Below are positions 41,334 to 50,146 of a DNA stretch of 53,049 nucleotides, piece after piece. The DNA comes from Gemmatimonadota bacterium (GTDB taxonomy: Bacteria > Gemmatimonadota > Gemmatimonadetes > Longimicrobiales > Gaopeijiaceae): positions 1 through 53,049 of the forward strand of contig JAJCZZ010000103.1 of the NCBI GenBank assembly GCA_029262115.1. The letters run 5' to 3'. The number at the start of each line of letters is the position of its first letter. The first letter of the stretch is position 1. Below the pieces are notes generated by a model. That model was not told the origin of the DNA. It saw only the letters and a program-made list of their open reading frames with translations, and ran no database searches. The position numbers and the translations under genes are program-made.

Positions 41334-41362
41334 CACTGGAAGACGGGAAGAAGGCGTCCGGT

Positions 41363-42292
41363 TTGGGCGCGGAGTCGGGGATCCCCCACTCCGCGCCCCT
41401 CACCTTCCGGAGGGTCCGTGACCTGAAGGAGCGGGTCATCGGGTGGGCGCTGTTTTCGTGCGCCGCGCTGTCGACGCTCATCACGCTCGGCATCGTCGGC
41501 GTGTTGGTGACAGAGTCGTTCGCGTTCTTTCGGCAGGTGTCGATCGTGGACTTCTTAACCGACCGACAGTGGACGCCGATGTTCCAGGATCCGCACTTCG
41601 GGATCATGCCGCTGGCAGCGGGCTCCTTCCTGATCGCGATCGGGGCGGCGCTGATCGCGCTCCCGCTCGGGCTCATGACGGCCATTTTCCTGAGCGAGTA
41701 CGCGGGCGATCGGCTTCGAGGCGTTCTGAAGCCCATGCTCGAGATCCTGGCCGGTATCCCGACGGTCGTCTACGGCTACTTCGCGCTTACCTTCATCACG
41801 CCGCTGCTCCGGGTGGTGTGGCCGGAAACCGACGTGTTCAACGCGTTGTCCGCGTCGATCGTCGTGGGCATCATGATCATCCCCACTGTGTCGTCGCTGT
41901 CCGAGGACGCGCTTCGGGCCGTTCCCCTGGCGCTCCGAGCGGGTGCCTACGGGTTGGGCGCCACCAAGCTCGAGGTGTCTACGAAGGTCGTGGTGCCGGC
42001 GGCTCTCTCGGGCATCATCGCCTCGTTCATCCTTGGGATCTCCCGTGCCATCGGCGAGACCATGGCGGTCACGATCGCGGCCGGGAGCCTCGCGCAATTG
42101 ACGATGAATCCGCTCGAGTCGGTCCAGACCATGACGGCGTACATCGTGTCCGCCAGCCTCGGTGACACCCCGCGCGGGACCATCAGCTATCAATCGCTTT
42201 TCGCGGTGGGCATGACGCTCTTCATCATCACGTTCATGATGAACATCCTCAGCCAGTGGGTGCTGGCCCGCTTCCGTGAGGAGTACCAATGA
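41363..42292 (+). CDS. pstC: Phosphate ABC transporter permease PstC
   Basis: A 309-residue inner-membrane permease with six predicted helices: one N-terminal ([22 protein letters not shown]), then [20 protein letters not shown], and a conserved [16 protein letters not shown] motif that marks PstC. The ATPase-contact loop reads [21 protein letters not shown]. The start is assigned to TTG 41363, after a GAAGAAGG stretch; no ATG or GTG exists before the first helix in this frame. The stop overlaps pstA (ATGA). Confidence 0.94.
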   Translation: MGAESGIPHSAPLTFRRVRDLKERVIGWALFSCAALSTLITLGIVGVLVTESFAFFRQVSIVDFLTDRQWTPMFQDPHFGIMPLAAGSFLIAIGAALIALPLGLMTAIFLSEYAGDRLRGVLKPMLEILAGIPTVVYGYFALTFITPLLRVVWPETDVFNALSASIVVGIMIIPTVSSLSEDALRAVPLALRAGAYGLGATKLEVSTKVVVPAALSGIIASFILGISRAIGETMAVTIAAGSLAQLTMNPLESVQTMTAYIVSASLGDTPRGTISYQSLFAVGMTLFIITFMMNILSQWVLARFREEYQ

Positions 42293-43176
42293 GCGAGCCG
42301 GTGAACAGCTTCGATGGGGCCCGGTCGTCACTCGATCGGCGCCGCCACTTGAAGGGGCGGATCTTCGCCGTCCTCTGTGGAACGGCGGCCATGTTCGGCA
42401 TCGTGGCGCTCGCCGTCCTCCTCATTGACGTCTTCATAGACGGCGCGGGCGAGTTGGATATTCAGTTCCTCACGTCGTTCGCTTCGCGGTTCGCTGAGCA
42501 GGCAGGCGTCAAGGCTGCGCTGCTGGGCTCGATCTGGATCCTCGGACTGACCGCTCTGATCGCCTTTCCCATTTCCGTGGGTGCCGCGATCTACCTCGAG
42601 GAGTACGCCGGAAAGAACTGGATCACACGTCTGATCCAATTGAACATCGCCAACCTCGCGGGCGTGCCGTCCATCGTGTACGGGATCCTCGGGCTGGCGC
42701 TGTTCGTACGCGCCCTCGGCCTCGAGCGCACGATCCTGTCCGGCGCGTTGACGCTGTCGATCCTGATCCTGCCGATCATCATCATGGCCTCTCAGGAGGC
42801 GATCCGCGCGGTGCCCAGTTCGATCCGTGAAGCCGCATACGGCCTCGGGGCCACCCGCTGGCAGGTCGTGAGCCAGCAGGTCCTACCGATGGCGATGCCG
42901 GGCATCCTGACGGGTACGATCCTGGCCCTGTCGCGCGCCGTGGGTGAGACCGCTCCCCTTATCATGGTGGGTGCTGTCGGCTTCATCGCGTTCGCACCGT
43001 CCGGCGTGATGGACCAGTTCACGGTGCTGCCGCTACAGATCTACAACTGGATCTCCCGACCCCAGGTGGAATTCCACCACATCGCGGCCGCAGCTATCCT
43101 CGTGTTGTTGGCGCTACTACTGACGATGAACGCGGCCGCCATCCTCCTCCGAAACCGGTATCAGAACCGTACCTGA
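42289..43176 (+). CDS. pstA: Phosphate ABC transporter permease PstA
   Basis: A 295-residue permease with six helices, including [22 protein letters not shown] near the N-terminus. It contains the PstA motif [18 protein letters not shown] and the ATPase-coupling loop [21 protein letters not shown]. It pairs with PstC to form the phosphate channel. ATG 42289 overlaps the pstC stop; the pstA stop overlaps the pstB start by one base (TGATG), showing tight translational coupling across the operon. Confidence 0.95.
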   Translation: MSEPVNSFDGARSSLDRRRHLKGRIFAVLCGTAAMFGIVALAVLLIDVFIDGAGELDIQFLTSFASRFAEQAGVKAALLGSIWILGLTALIAFPISVGAAIYLEEYAGKNWITRLIQLNIANLAGVPSIVYGILGLALFVRALGLERTILSGALTLSILILPIIIMASQEAIRAVPSSIREAAYGLGATRWQVVSQQVLPMAMPGILTGTILALSRAVGETAPLIMVGAVGFIAFAPSGVMDQFTVLPLQIYNWISRPQVEFHHIAAAAILVLLALLLTMNAAAILLRNRYQNRT

Positions 43177-43958
43177 TGGCAACGACCCACGATATCGACA
43201 CCGACGGCCAGGATCCTGCCCTCGAAGCTCGTGCCGTCTCGGTGTTCTATGGAGATAAGCAGGCGGTGAAGGAGATCGACCTGGTCATTCCGGCCAACAA
43301 AGTGGTCGCGTTGATCGGGCCGTCCGGGTGTGGCAAGTCGACGCTGCTCCGCTGTTTCAACCGGATGAACGATCTGGTCGCTGGAGCGCGCGTCGAAGGC
43401 GAGATCAACTTCCACGGCACCAACCTCTACCAGGACGATGTCGACCCGGTGGAGGTGCGCCGGCGCATCGGGATGGTCTTTCAGAAGCCCAACCCGTTTC
43501 CGAAGTCGATCTACAACAATCTCGCCTTCGGCCCGAAGGTGAACGGGTTCAAGGGAGATCTCGACGGGTTGGTCGAGGAGTCGCTCAAGCAGGCGGCGCT
43601 CTGGGACGAGGTGCACGATCGGCTCTCCGACTCGGCGTACGCTCTGTCGGGTGGGCAGCAACAGCGCCTGTGCATTGCGCGGACGCTGGCGGTGAAACCG
43701 GAGATCGTCCTCATGGACGAACCGGCTTCAGCGCTCGATCCGATCGCCACGCAGCGGATCGAGGAGCTGATCTTCGAGTTGAAAAAGCAGTACACCATCG
43801 TGATTGTGACGCACAACATGCAGCAGGCGGCACGGATCTCGGACTACACGGCCTTTCTGTATATGGGTGAGTTGGTCGAATACGGTCCGACGGACCTCCT
43901 CTTCACCAATCCCAGCGAGGAGCGCACCGAGGCTTACGTGACAGGGAGGTTTGGATGA
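43176..43958 (+). CDS. pstB: Phosphate ABC transporter ATP-binding protein PstB
   Basis: A 260-residue ATPase. Walker A is GPSGCGKS (residues 48-55), the signature is [14 protein letters not shown], and Walker B is [16 protein letters not shown] with the His switch in [13 protein letters not shown]. The N-terminal [16 protein letters not shown] and the [17 protein letters not shown]-loop are diagnostic for PstB. It energises PstCA. It is coupled to phoU by an ATGA overlap. Confidence 0.97.
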   Translation: MATTHDIDTDGQDPALEARAVSVFYGDKQAVKEIDLVIPANKVVALIGPSGCGKSTLLRCFNRMNDLVAGARVEGEINFHGTNLYQDDVDPVEVRRRIGMVFQKPNPFPKSIYNNLAFGPKVNGFKGDLDGLVEESLKQAALWDEVHDRLSDSAYALSGGQQQRLCIARTLAVKPEIVLMDEPASALDPIATQRIEELIFELKKQYTIVIVTHNMQQAARISDYTAFLYMGELVEYGPTDLLFTNPSEERTEAYVTGRFG

Positions 43959-44671
43959 ACATCGATCAAAGGCCCCGTCGGTACTTCCACTCGCGTCTCG
44001 ATGCGCTGCAAGGGCGGCTCGTGGAGATGGCGGGAATCGTGGAGCGTACCATCGCGGAGGCTGCCACCGCGGTCCTTCAACGCGATCCGACGGTCGCGCA
44101 GGACATCATTGAGCAGGACGACCGAATCGATGAGATCGAGGTCGAGATCGACGAGATGGTCCTGGAGCTGTTGGCGCTACACCAGCCGATGGCCACGGAC
44201 CTCCGCCAGGTCGTCACCACGAACAAGGTTTCGAACGATCTCGAACGGATGGGCGATCATGCCGTCAACATCGCCAAGGCCGCCCGGCGCCTCGCGGATA
44301 CCCATCCTCTTCCCGAGCTGCGGGAACTCGAAGAGATGGCCAGTATCACCCGGGAGATGGTATCCGATGCCCTGGCCGCCTACATGTCTCGGAATGCGGG
44401 CACCGCACGGATGGTGTGCCTGACCGACGACCGTGTCGACGATCTCCGCAGGTCGCTCTTCCGGATTCTCGTCACACACATGCTGGAGGATCCGAAACGG
44501 ATCAGCGGCGCTCTCGAACTCCTTCTGGTCTCGCAGAATCTCGAGCGCGTGGCCGATCTCGCCACGAATATTGCCGAAGACGTCGTCTTCCTGGTCGAGG
44601 GACGGACCATCAAGCACGGGTTGGACGAAGAGATGTGGGTCCAGGTGGACGAGGACGACGCGCTACCGTAG
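43955..44671 (+). CDS. phoU: Phosphate transport regulator PhoU
   Basis: A 238-residue all-helical protein with two PhoU repeats. The metal-binding motifs are [14 protein letters not shown] in repeat one (about 48-61) and the [11 protein letters not shown] region in repeat two, with [20 protein letters not shown] and [17 protein letters not shown] as the family helices. PhoU connects the Pst transporter to the PhoR kinase and holds it inactive when phosphate is plentiful. It ends the pst operon. No intrinsic terminator is evident in the 58 bases that follow. Confidence 0.96.
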   Translation: MNIDQRPRRYFHSRLDALQGRLVEMAGIVERTIAEAATAVLQRDPTVAQDIIEQDDRIDEIEVEIDEMVLELLALHQPMATDLRQVVTTNKVSNDLERMGDHAVNIAKAARRLADTHPLPELRELEEMASITREMVSDALAAYMSRNAGTARMVCLTDDRVDDLRRSLFRILVTHMLEDPKRISGALELLLVSQNLERVADLATNIAEDVVFLVEGRTIKHGLDEEMWVQVDEDDALP

Positions 44672-44729
44672 AGGGTTCCCCAGCGCTCCCAGGTTGGCCG
44701 CCCCGCCTTGCGCGACGTACTCTGTGGCC

Positions 44730-45647
44730 ATGACAGACGACTCGATCGCGTCCGAAAAGTGGCGCCCCGATACCCAGGAGGGCGGTACGGCTGAGCTGCC
44801 AGGCGCTCCGGGCGATGTCCAGGAGGCGGTCGAAGCGCTCCTCGACGAGGTGGGCGTCGACACCCAACCGGAGCCCTACTTGGAGGCGTCGGGTCTCCGC
44901 GGACAGATTGCGATCGTGACGGGCGGATCGAGTGGAATCGGGCGGGCCGTGGTCCTGGACCTCGCGCGGGCCGGCGCCGATGTCGCTTTCTGCTTTCTCG
45001 ACGACGGAGCCCAGTCCCGGCTCGATGCGCAGAGCGTCGCACGCGAACTCCGGCACCTCGAGGTGCGCTGCTTCTTCCAAGCCTGTGACGTGCGCGAGTC
45101 CTCGGAGGTGAAGGCGTTCGTGCGAGGGGCGCACGAGACGCTCGGGAACATCCATATTCTCGTGAACAACGCCGGCATCGGGCGGGACCGAGCACTGTGG
45201 CATATGGCCGACCACGAGTGGGAGGCTGTGGTCCGGACGAATCTCGACGGTGCCTTCTTCTTCACGCGGGCGGTCGCGCCCTATCTGCGCGCACAGGAGT
45301 ATGGCAAGATCGTGAACGTCGCCTCCGTGCACGGAGTGCGCAGCGAGTTCGGGTTGTGCAACTATGCGGCGTCCAAGGCCGGCCTGATCGGGCTCACGAA
45401 GAGCGCGGCCGTCGAGTTGGGGCCCCGCAACATCAACGTGAACGCGGTTGCGCCCGGCTATATCCGTACGACGCGCCTCACGGACGGCGTCTCGCCCGAA
45501 GTTCTGGATCACGCCCGCGAGGAGTCGGTACTCGGTCGGCTCGGCGACCCGCAGGACGTGTCCAGTACCATCATGTTTCTTGTGTCCGAAGCGGCTCGGC
45601 ACATCACGGGGGCCGTGATCCCGGTGGACGGGGGCTACCTGCTCTAA
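44730..45647 (+). CDS. SDR-family oxidoreductase (FabG-like) with N-terminal extension
   Basis: A 305-residue SDR. About 55 extra acidic residues (with PGAPGDVQEAVEALLDEVGV) precede the Rossmann fold. The fold has TGGSSGIGRAV for cofactor binding, NNAGIG, catalytic Ser in NVASVHG and Tyr-Lys in YAASKAG. The closing NAVAPGYIRTTRL and PVDGGYLL segments are FabG-like. Substrate is unknown. ATG 44730 gives this product; a longer frame lies inside phoU. It stands 58 bases after phoU and 110 bases before the TRAP genes. Confidence 0.85.
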   Translation: MTDDSIASEKWRPDTQEGGTAELPGAPGDVQEAVEALLDEVGVDTQPEPYLEASGLRGQIAIVTGGSSGIGRAVVLDLARAGADVAFCFLDDGAQSRLDAQSVARELRHLEVRCFFQACDVRESSEVKAFVRGAHETLGNIHILVNNAGIGRDRALWHMADHEWEAVVRTNLDGAFFFTRAVAPYLRAQEYGKIVNVASVHGVRSEFGLCNYAASKAGLIGLTKSAAVELGPRNINVNAVAPGYIRTTRLTDGVSPEVLDHAREESVLGRLGDPQDVSSTIMFLVSEAARHITGAVIPVDGGYLL

Positions 45648-45757
45648 AGAGTCCAGGTCGAGGTCCGATAGCCCATTCGGGCGGTCCGCGGCGGGGACCG
45701 CGCGGCCCGACCCGGTGTCGCATTGCCCGGAAGGGCGCGCCGCGTCATCATGGCCGG

Positions 45758-46384
45758 ATGCAATCTCTGAGACGACTGGCCGGCGCCATCGACGGCCTCA
45801 ACGACCGTATCGGTTCGGCCATACGTTGGCTCGCCCTCATCATGGTGCTGGTCGGCGCCTTCAACGCCCTCGCCCGCTACGCCACCCGGTATACGGATGT
45901 GTCGCTCAGCTCCAACGCGTACCTGGACCTGCAGTGGTACTTCTTCAGCCTGATCTTCCTGCTCGGGGCCGCCTACGGTCTCCTGCACGACGTCCACGTC
46001 CGGGTCGACGTGGTCTACGAACGGCTGTCCCGTAAGGCTCGGGCCTGGATCGATCTGTTCGGCACCGTCCTCTTCATGCTGCCGTTCTCGTTCCTCATGC
46101 TGTACGTCTCGTATCCGGCAGTGCGAAACTCGTGGTCCGTCCGGGAGGTGTCGCCCGATCCGGGCGGTTTGCCGCGGTGGCCCATCAAAGGCGTGATCCT
46201 GGTCGGCTTCGTCCTTCTCGCGCTTCAGGGCTTCAGCCAACTCATCAAGCAGATCGACATCCTGCGATCCGCCGACCCGCCGGACGTCCCGATCCCCACC
46301 GATGACCCGTACCCCGACGGTGTGCCCGACCCGGCCGCCGACGCCGCTCCCGCTCCCCTCGATCCGACGCAGGGAGGCGCCTGA
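45758..46384 (+). CDS. TRAP transporter small permease (DctQ-like)
   Basis: A 208-residue protein with four hydrophobic helices (WLALIMVLVGAFNALARYA, YFFSLIFLLGAAYGLLHD, LFGTVLFMLPFSFLMLYVSY, GVILVGFVLLALQGFSQLI) and the DctQ hallmark DVHVRVDVVYERL. The C-terminal ~40 residues are Asp/Pro-rich and outside the family core. It joins the large permease of the next gene to form the membrane part of a sodium-driven solute importer. ATG 45758 lacks a strong ribosome-binding site. The stop overlaps the next start (TGATG). Confidence 0.9.
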   Translation: MQSLRRLAGAIDGLNDRIGSAIRWLALIMVLVGAFNALARYATRYTDVSLSSNAYLDLQWYFFSLIFLLGAAYGLLHDVHVRVDVVYERLSRKARAWIDLFGTVLFMLPFSFLMLYVSYPAVRNSWSVREVSPDPGGLPRWPIKGVILVGFVLLALQGFSQLIKQIDILRSADPPDVPIPTDDPYPDGVPDPAADAAPAPLDPTQGGA

Positions 46385-47685
46385 TGGACGGTATCTGGGG
46401 ACCGGCCATGTTCTTCGGGGCGCTCTGCCTGATCTTCACCGGCTATCCGGTCGCCTTCGCGATCGGCGGCACGGCCATGATCTTCGCAATCCTCGGCAGC
46501 CTGGCCGGCCATTTCGATATGGCGCTCCTGTTTGCGCTCCCGGAGCGCACCTTCGGCACGATGTCGAACTACACGCTGCTGGCCGTGCCTTTCTTCATCT
46601 TCATGGGCACGATCCTGGAGAAGAGCCGGCTGGCCGAGCAGTTGCTGGAGACAATCGGCGCGCTCTTCGGTCGGTTCCGCGGGGGATTGGCGCTCGGGGT
46701 GATCTTCGTCGGAGCGTTGCTCGCCGCGGCCACGGGGGTGGTGGGGGCCAGCGTGACGGCCATGGGCCTGATCTCGCTGCCGGTCATGCTCCGCAACGGC
46801 TACAAGAAGGACGTCAGCCTCGGCGTGATCGCGGCGTCGGGGACCCTGGGGCAGATCATCCCCCCGTCTATCGTGTTGATCGTTTTGGGCGACCAGATGG
46901 GCGTCAGCGTCGGCGATCTCTTCCGGGCGGCCCTGGTCCCAGGGCTGATTCTAACCAGTGCGTATGCTGTGTACGTGATGGGCCTGGCGCTGGTGCGGCC
47001 GACCTACTTCCCGGCCCTCCCGGAAGAGATGCGGTCGTCGGGTTGGGCGCTCTTTCGTCGGGTGATCGTGTCGCTCCTCCCGCCGCTGTTCCTGATCCTC
47101 GTGGTACTTGGGAGCATCTTCGCGGGAGTGGCCACCCCCACGGAGGCCGGAGCGCTCGGGTCGGTAGGGGCCATGCTTCTGGCCGGGGTCAACCGCCAGC
47201 TCTCGATGACGACGCTTCGAGCGGCCATGGAGGAGACGAGCCGGCTGACCATCATGGTCATCTTCCTGCTGATCGGATCGACGGCGTTCGCGCTCGTCTT
47301 CCGCGGACTCGACGGCGACATCTGGATCTCCGACGCCCTCACCGGCGTGCCGGGCGGGGCGCTCGGCTTCCTTCTCGTCGTGAACCTCGTGGTGTTCATC
47401 CTCGGCTTCTTCATCGACTTCTTCGAGATCGCGTTCATCATCGTGCCGCTCATCGTGCTTCCGGCGCAGATCCTCGGGATCGACATGACCATGCTCGGCA
47501 TCGTGTTGGCCATGAACCTCCAGACGTCGTTCCTCACACCCCCGTTCGGCTTCAGCCTATTCTACCTTCGGGGAGTGACGCCGAGCGACATCCCCACCAC
47601 GGACATCTACAGGGGTGCGATTCCGTTCATCGTCATCCAGTGGATCGTGCTCGCGGGGGTCATCTGGAAGACGCTTCCGCAGTAA
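46384..47685 (+). CDS. TRAP transporter large permease (DctM-like)
   Basis: A 433-residue polytopic protein of about twelve helices. It has DctM markers such as YTLLAVPFFIFMGTILEKS, GGLALGVIFVGALLAAATGVVGASV-type repeats, GTLGQIIPPSIVLIVLGD and the second half LQTSFLTPPFGFSLFYLRGV. It is the sodium-coupled translocation subunit. No periplasmic substrate-binding protein gene (DctP/TAXI type) lies upstream or downstream in this window, so the solute cannot be guessed; it may use a binding protein encoded elsewhere. Confidence 0.94.
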   Translation: MDGIWGPAMFFGALCLIFTGYPVAFAIGGTAMIFAILGSLAGHFDMALLFALPERTFGTMSNYTLLAVPFFIFMGTILEKSRLAEQLLETIGALFGRFRGGLALGVIFVGALLAAATGVVGASVTAMGLISLPVMLRNGYKKDVSLGVIAASGTLGQIIPPSIVLIVLGDQMGVSVGDLFRAALVPGLILTSAYAVYVMGLALVRPTYFPALPEEMRSSGWALFRRVIVSLLPPLFLILVVLGSIFAGVATPTEAGALGSVGAMLLAGVNRQLSMTTLRAAMEETSRLTIMVIFLLIGSTAFALVFRGLDGDIWISDALTGVPGGALGFLLVVNLVVFILGFFIDFFEIAFIIVPLIVLPAQILGIDMTMLGIVLAMNLQTSFLTPPFGFSLFYLRGVTPSDIPTTDIYRGAIPFIVIQWIVLAGVIWKTLPQ

Positions 47686-47792
47686 GGAGCGGTGGAGTTG
47701 CTCTTGGACAGGGTGACGATGAAGTTGTTTCCAGATGGCACGCCCCGCCGCCTGACGGTCCAGTTTTCGCCCGCTGTAGGAGGAATGCGTCA

Positions 47793-48443
47793 ATGCTGTC
47801 AGTGCCCGAGGCCCAAAAGCCATTCCTTCGCATCCTAGCGACAGTCTCACCTGCCGAGCGTGATGCTCTGAAGAGCGCCTTGGAGTCTGCAGGGCCGCAC
47901 CCGTACATACCTGAGTTGGCGCGCTCGGTCGCCGCATCGGGACCGCTGGATCTGGAGTCGACCCTTGGCGTATTGTCCGTGGCCGGATCCTTGGTGCCAA
48001 TGATTCGGCGCGTCGGAGCGGACGCAGTGCCATTGGTTGGGATGGTGGTCGAGGCTTCTGTGGCTGCGGGGATCGCCGTGTCGAAGGTAGAGCAGAAGCG
48101 TCTCAAGGAATTGCTCCTTATTCTTCTGCGGTCGTCGGCGGTCACTATGACTCTCAAGGCTGCTGAGGTCGCTCTTGAGGTCGACCGTGCCTTCGACGAG
48201 GCGCGGGTCATGACCGACCTTCGACCGTTGTTCTCGGATAACGATGAGGTGTCGGCGGGTGTAGTCATGCACACGCTACGGATCTCGTTGATCGGAACAG
48301 AGGGCATTTCCGTAGTACTTGACGAGGCTGACCTGCTTCAACTGGAACAGCAAATCCTGAGGGCACGGAAGAAGGCGAGTGCCCTCCGAGAGAAGTTGCG
48401 GGTAGCGGGAATCCCCACTCTGGAGCGGAGACGAACTGAATGA
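47793..48443 (+). CDS. Unknown protein A of a three-gene cassette
   Basis: A 216-residue protein starting MLSVPEAQKPFLRILATVSP. A perfect AGGAGG ribosome-binding site (47778-47783) precedes the ATG by nine bases. The middle (about 45-85) is a hydrophobic helical stretch with SLVPMIRRVGADAVPLVGMV and EASVAAGIAV. The C-terminal half is amphipathic, rich in Leu, Glu and Lys (LKELLLILLRSSAVTMTLKA, LEQQILRARKKASALREKL), and suggests a coiled coil. No family is recognised. Base composition looks less GC-rich than the flanking genes. It overlaps gene B by four bases (ATGA), so the cassette is translated as a unit. Confidence 0.75.
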   Translation: MLSVPEAQKPFLRILATVSPAERDALKSALESAGPHPYIPELARSVAASGPLDLESTLGVLSVAGSLVPMIRRVGADAVPLVGMVVEASVAAGIAVSKVEQKRLKELLLILLRSSAVTMTLKAAEVALEVDRAFDEARVMTDLRPLFSDNDEVSAGVVMHTLRISLIGTEGISVVLDEADLLQLEQQILRARKKASALREKLRVAGIPTLERRRTE

Positions 48444-48979
48444 ATAGAGAGGCGTTACGGGCCAAGGTCGTCCACGACATTTCCCTATGGGATAGTTCGC
48501 TAGGGAAGGGCCAGGCCCTTCACGAATACCCCGCGTTCGTATCCCCGGCGGACTTGAGCCTTGATCCGGATCAGCAGTGGTTTGTGGGGGAGGCTGATGT
48601 TCAGGCTGCACTCGTCCCCGTAGACGACCTGATTGGCGACAGTCAGGCGATTCTCGCAATCCCCGACGATTGGGACCATGACGGTGGGGTTGGCTATGCT
48701 GAGGCCACGCTTCGACGAGCAACGAACCTCGCGCGGACGTTTTGCTGGTTGTCGATCGAAAGGTATCTCAGAAAATTGCCGCCGCCGGATATTTCGGCAG
48801 CCGACTCGGGCTCGGTCGATGTGTTCTGGCAGCGTGGAGATCGGTACCTGCTCATGAACATTCCGTCTTCGGGAGGAGATCCCTACACCTTCTTCGGAGA
48901 GGGAGCGCAGGGCGAGACGATAAGCGGGTCGTCCACCAAAATCCGCGAGGATCTCCTCGTCTGGCTCTTGGGTGAATGA
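48440..48979 (+). CDS. Unknown protein B of a three-gene cassette (WD-x-x-G type)
   Basis: A 179-residue protein. The central segment IPDDWDHDGGVGYAEATLRRA, then LPPPDISAADSGSVDVFWQR and YLLMNIPSSGGD, resembles a widespread uncharacterised pattern (W-D-G-x-G-A, a helix, then a P-x-I ... G-S/G-x-x-x-x-W strand pair) that I recall from small proteins in accessory gene cassettes; no search was possible. No signal peptide or enzyme motif is visible. It overlaps both gene A and gene C by ATGA, which suggests a fixed stoichiometric complex. Confidence 0.72.
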   Translation: MNREALRAKVVHDISLWDSSLGKGQALHEYPAFVSPADLSLDPDQQWFVGEADVQAALVPVDDLIGDSQAILAIPDDWDHDGGVGYAEATLRRATNLARTFCWLSIERYLRKLPPPDISAADSGSVDVFWQRGDRYLLMNIPSSGGDPYTFFGEGAQGETISGSSTKIREDLLVWLLGE

Positions 48980-49359
48980 CGGACTGGGAAGTCGAGGAAG
49001 TCCCTGATGAGGACCTCCTCCACTATCGAGTCCATCGCAATTTGTTGGGGACGAAGGGAGATCTTCGCCCGAGCATATTTCGGGAGCATCAAGGCGGGAT
49101 GTCCGTGGACTGGTCCAAATACTCGACGCCGGAGCAGTCCCGGGTCCGGGCGTCTGCTCCTGAAGATAATGGCGTAGTTTCGCTGAGCGTCGGTGGGGTC
49201 CGTAGTGTCAAGGGATGTAGTGTCCAACATGCCCCGATTCGAACAAACCGTGCACACACTGATGTGCGAGGGATCGCGATGGACAAGACCCGTATTCGGC
49301 TTCAGCTCTACCGGTTGATCGAAGCAAGTGGCTGGGTCATCCCAGTCGATCCTGAGTGA
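48976..49359 (+). CDS. Unknown protein C of a three-gene cassette
   Basis: A 127-residue protein starting MTDWEVEEVPDEDLLHYRVH. Notable segments are REHQGGMSVDWSKYSTPEQS, then NGVVSLSVGGVRSV and IRTNRAHTDVRGI, ending in a short helix RIRLQLYRLIEASGW. The order (G-x-SVDW, then G-V-VSL-x-VG, then N-R-A-H-T) looks like a conserved small enzyme or binding domain with a His and an Asp, but I cannot name it. Codon use is visibly AT-richer at third positions than in the neighbouring genes. It ends 47 bases before the DNA glycosylase gene. Confidence 0.72.
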   Translation: MTDWEVEEVPDEDLLHYRVHRNLLGTKGDLRPSIFREHQGGMSVDWSKYSTPEQSRVRASAPEDNGVVSLSVGGVRSVKGCSVQHAPIRTNRAHTDVRGIAMDKTRIRLQLYRLIEASGWVIPVDPE

Positions 49360-49405
49360 GGACGTCCGCACGAAACGGTGTGTCGGTCGTAGGCGACGTG
49401 CATCA

Positions 49406-50020
49406 GTGAATCCACCCGAGATCACGATCTGGGAGGAGGCCCAGCCGCTCCTGCTGGCGGACGCCCACTTCGGACCGCTCGCCCGCCGGGTCGGCCCCGT
49501 GCGGGTGATCGAGCGGACCGACCCCCCGTTCATGTATCTCGCGCGGTCGATCGTCTATCAGCAGTTGGCCGGAGCGGCGGCAGCGACGATCCACGGACGA
49601 TTCGTGGCTGCGTTGAAAGGCGATGTCTCTCCGGAGAAGGTCTTGCGGGTCCGTGAGACCACCCTACGTAAGGCCGGGCTGTCCGGGGCCAAGCTGCGCG
49701 CCATCCGTGACCTGGCGCGGAAGATCCGCGACGGAGAGCTCCGCGTGGACGACCTGGACTCTCAGTCGAACGAGGAGATCGTCCGGCGACTCACGGCCGT
49801 GTGGGGCATCGGCACCTGGACCGCTCAGATGTACCTCATGTTCCGGCTGCACCGCCCCGACGTCTGGCCGTGTGGGGACCTGGGCGTGCGGGCCGGGTAT
49901 GGACGGCTGCACGGGTTGGCCGCCGCCCCGAGCGAAAAGGAAATCGCTCCGCTGGGCGCTCCGTATGAACCGTGGCGTAGCGCGGCCGCCTGGTACTGCT
50001 GGCGCGCGCTGGAGGAGTGA
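49406..50020 (+). CDS. DNA-3-methyladenine glycosylase II-like (AlkA/HhH-GPD)
   Basis: A 204-residue base-excision glycosylase of the HhH-GPD superfamily. The segment FMYLARSIVYQQLAGAAAAT and the helix-hairpin-helix VWGIGTWTAQMYLMF (about 136-150) are typical, and the catalytic Asp is in WPCGDLGVRAGYG (about 160). It removes alkylated purines from DNA. The length matches the short AlkA form without the N-terminal TBP-like domain. The GTG start at 49406 leaves a 47-base gap from the three-gene cassette; an earlier in-frame start would overlap it. Confidence 0.9.
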   Translation: MNPPEITIWEEAQPLLLADAHFGPLARRVGPVRVIERTDPPFMYLARSIVYQQLAGAAAATIHGRFVAALKGDVSPEKVLRVRETTLRKAGLSGAKLRAIRDLARKIRDGELRVDDLDSQSNEEIVRRLTAVWGIGTWTAQMYLMFRLHRPDVWPCGDLGVRAGYGRLHGLAAAPSEKEIAPLGAPYEPWRSAAAWYCWRALEE

Positions 50021-50091
50021 GGGGGCGCGCGGCCGAGGGCAGCACGGCACCGGCGCTACCGCCCCGCTGTCCATCCACCGATCGGCCATCC

Positions 50092-50127
50092 GATTCCCTT
50101 GAATTCTCCGATTCCCTTGAATTCTCC
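50092..50127 (+). repeat. 18-bp tandem duplication upstream of the lipoprotein gene
   Basis: The unit GATTCCCTTGAATTCTCC occurs twice without a gap (50092-50109 and 50110-50127), 19 bases before the lipoprotein start codon. Each copy contains TTGAATTC with a GAATTC palindrome. The copies are identical, so the duplication looks recent. It could be a duplicated operator or a slippage product with no function. Confidence 0.9.
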
Positions 50128-50146
50128 GACGTTGACGAGGTCTTCC

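Noticed and set aside
46302-47792. Long N-terminal extension of cassette protein A through the DctM gene
   Set aside because: The extension is an out-of-frame shadow of the permease gene; the AGGAGG site and ATG at 47793 mark the real start.
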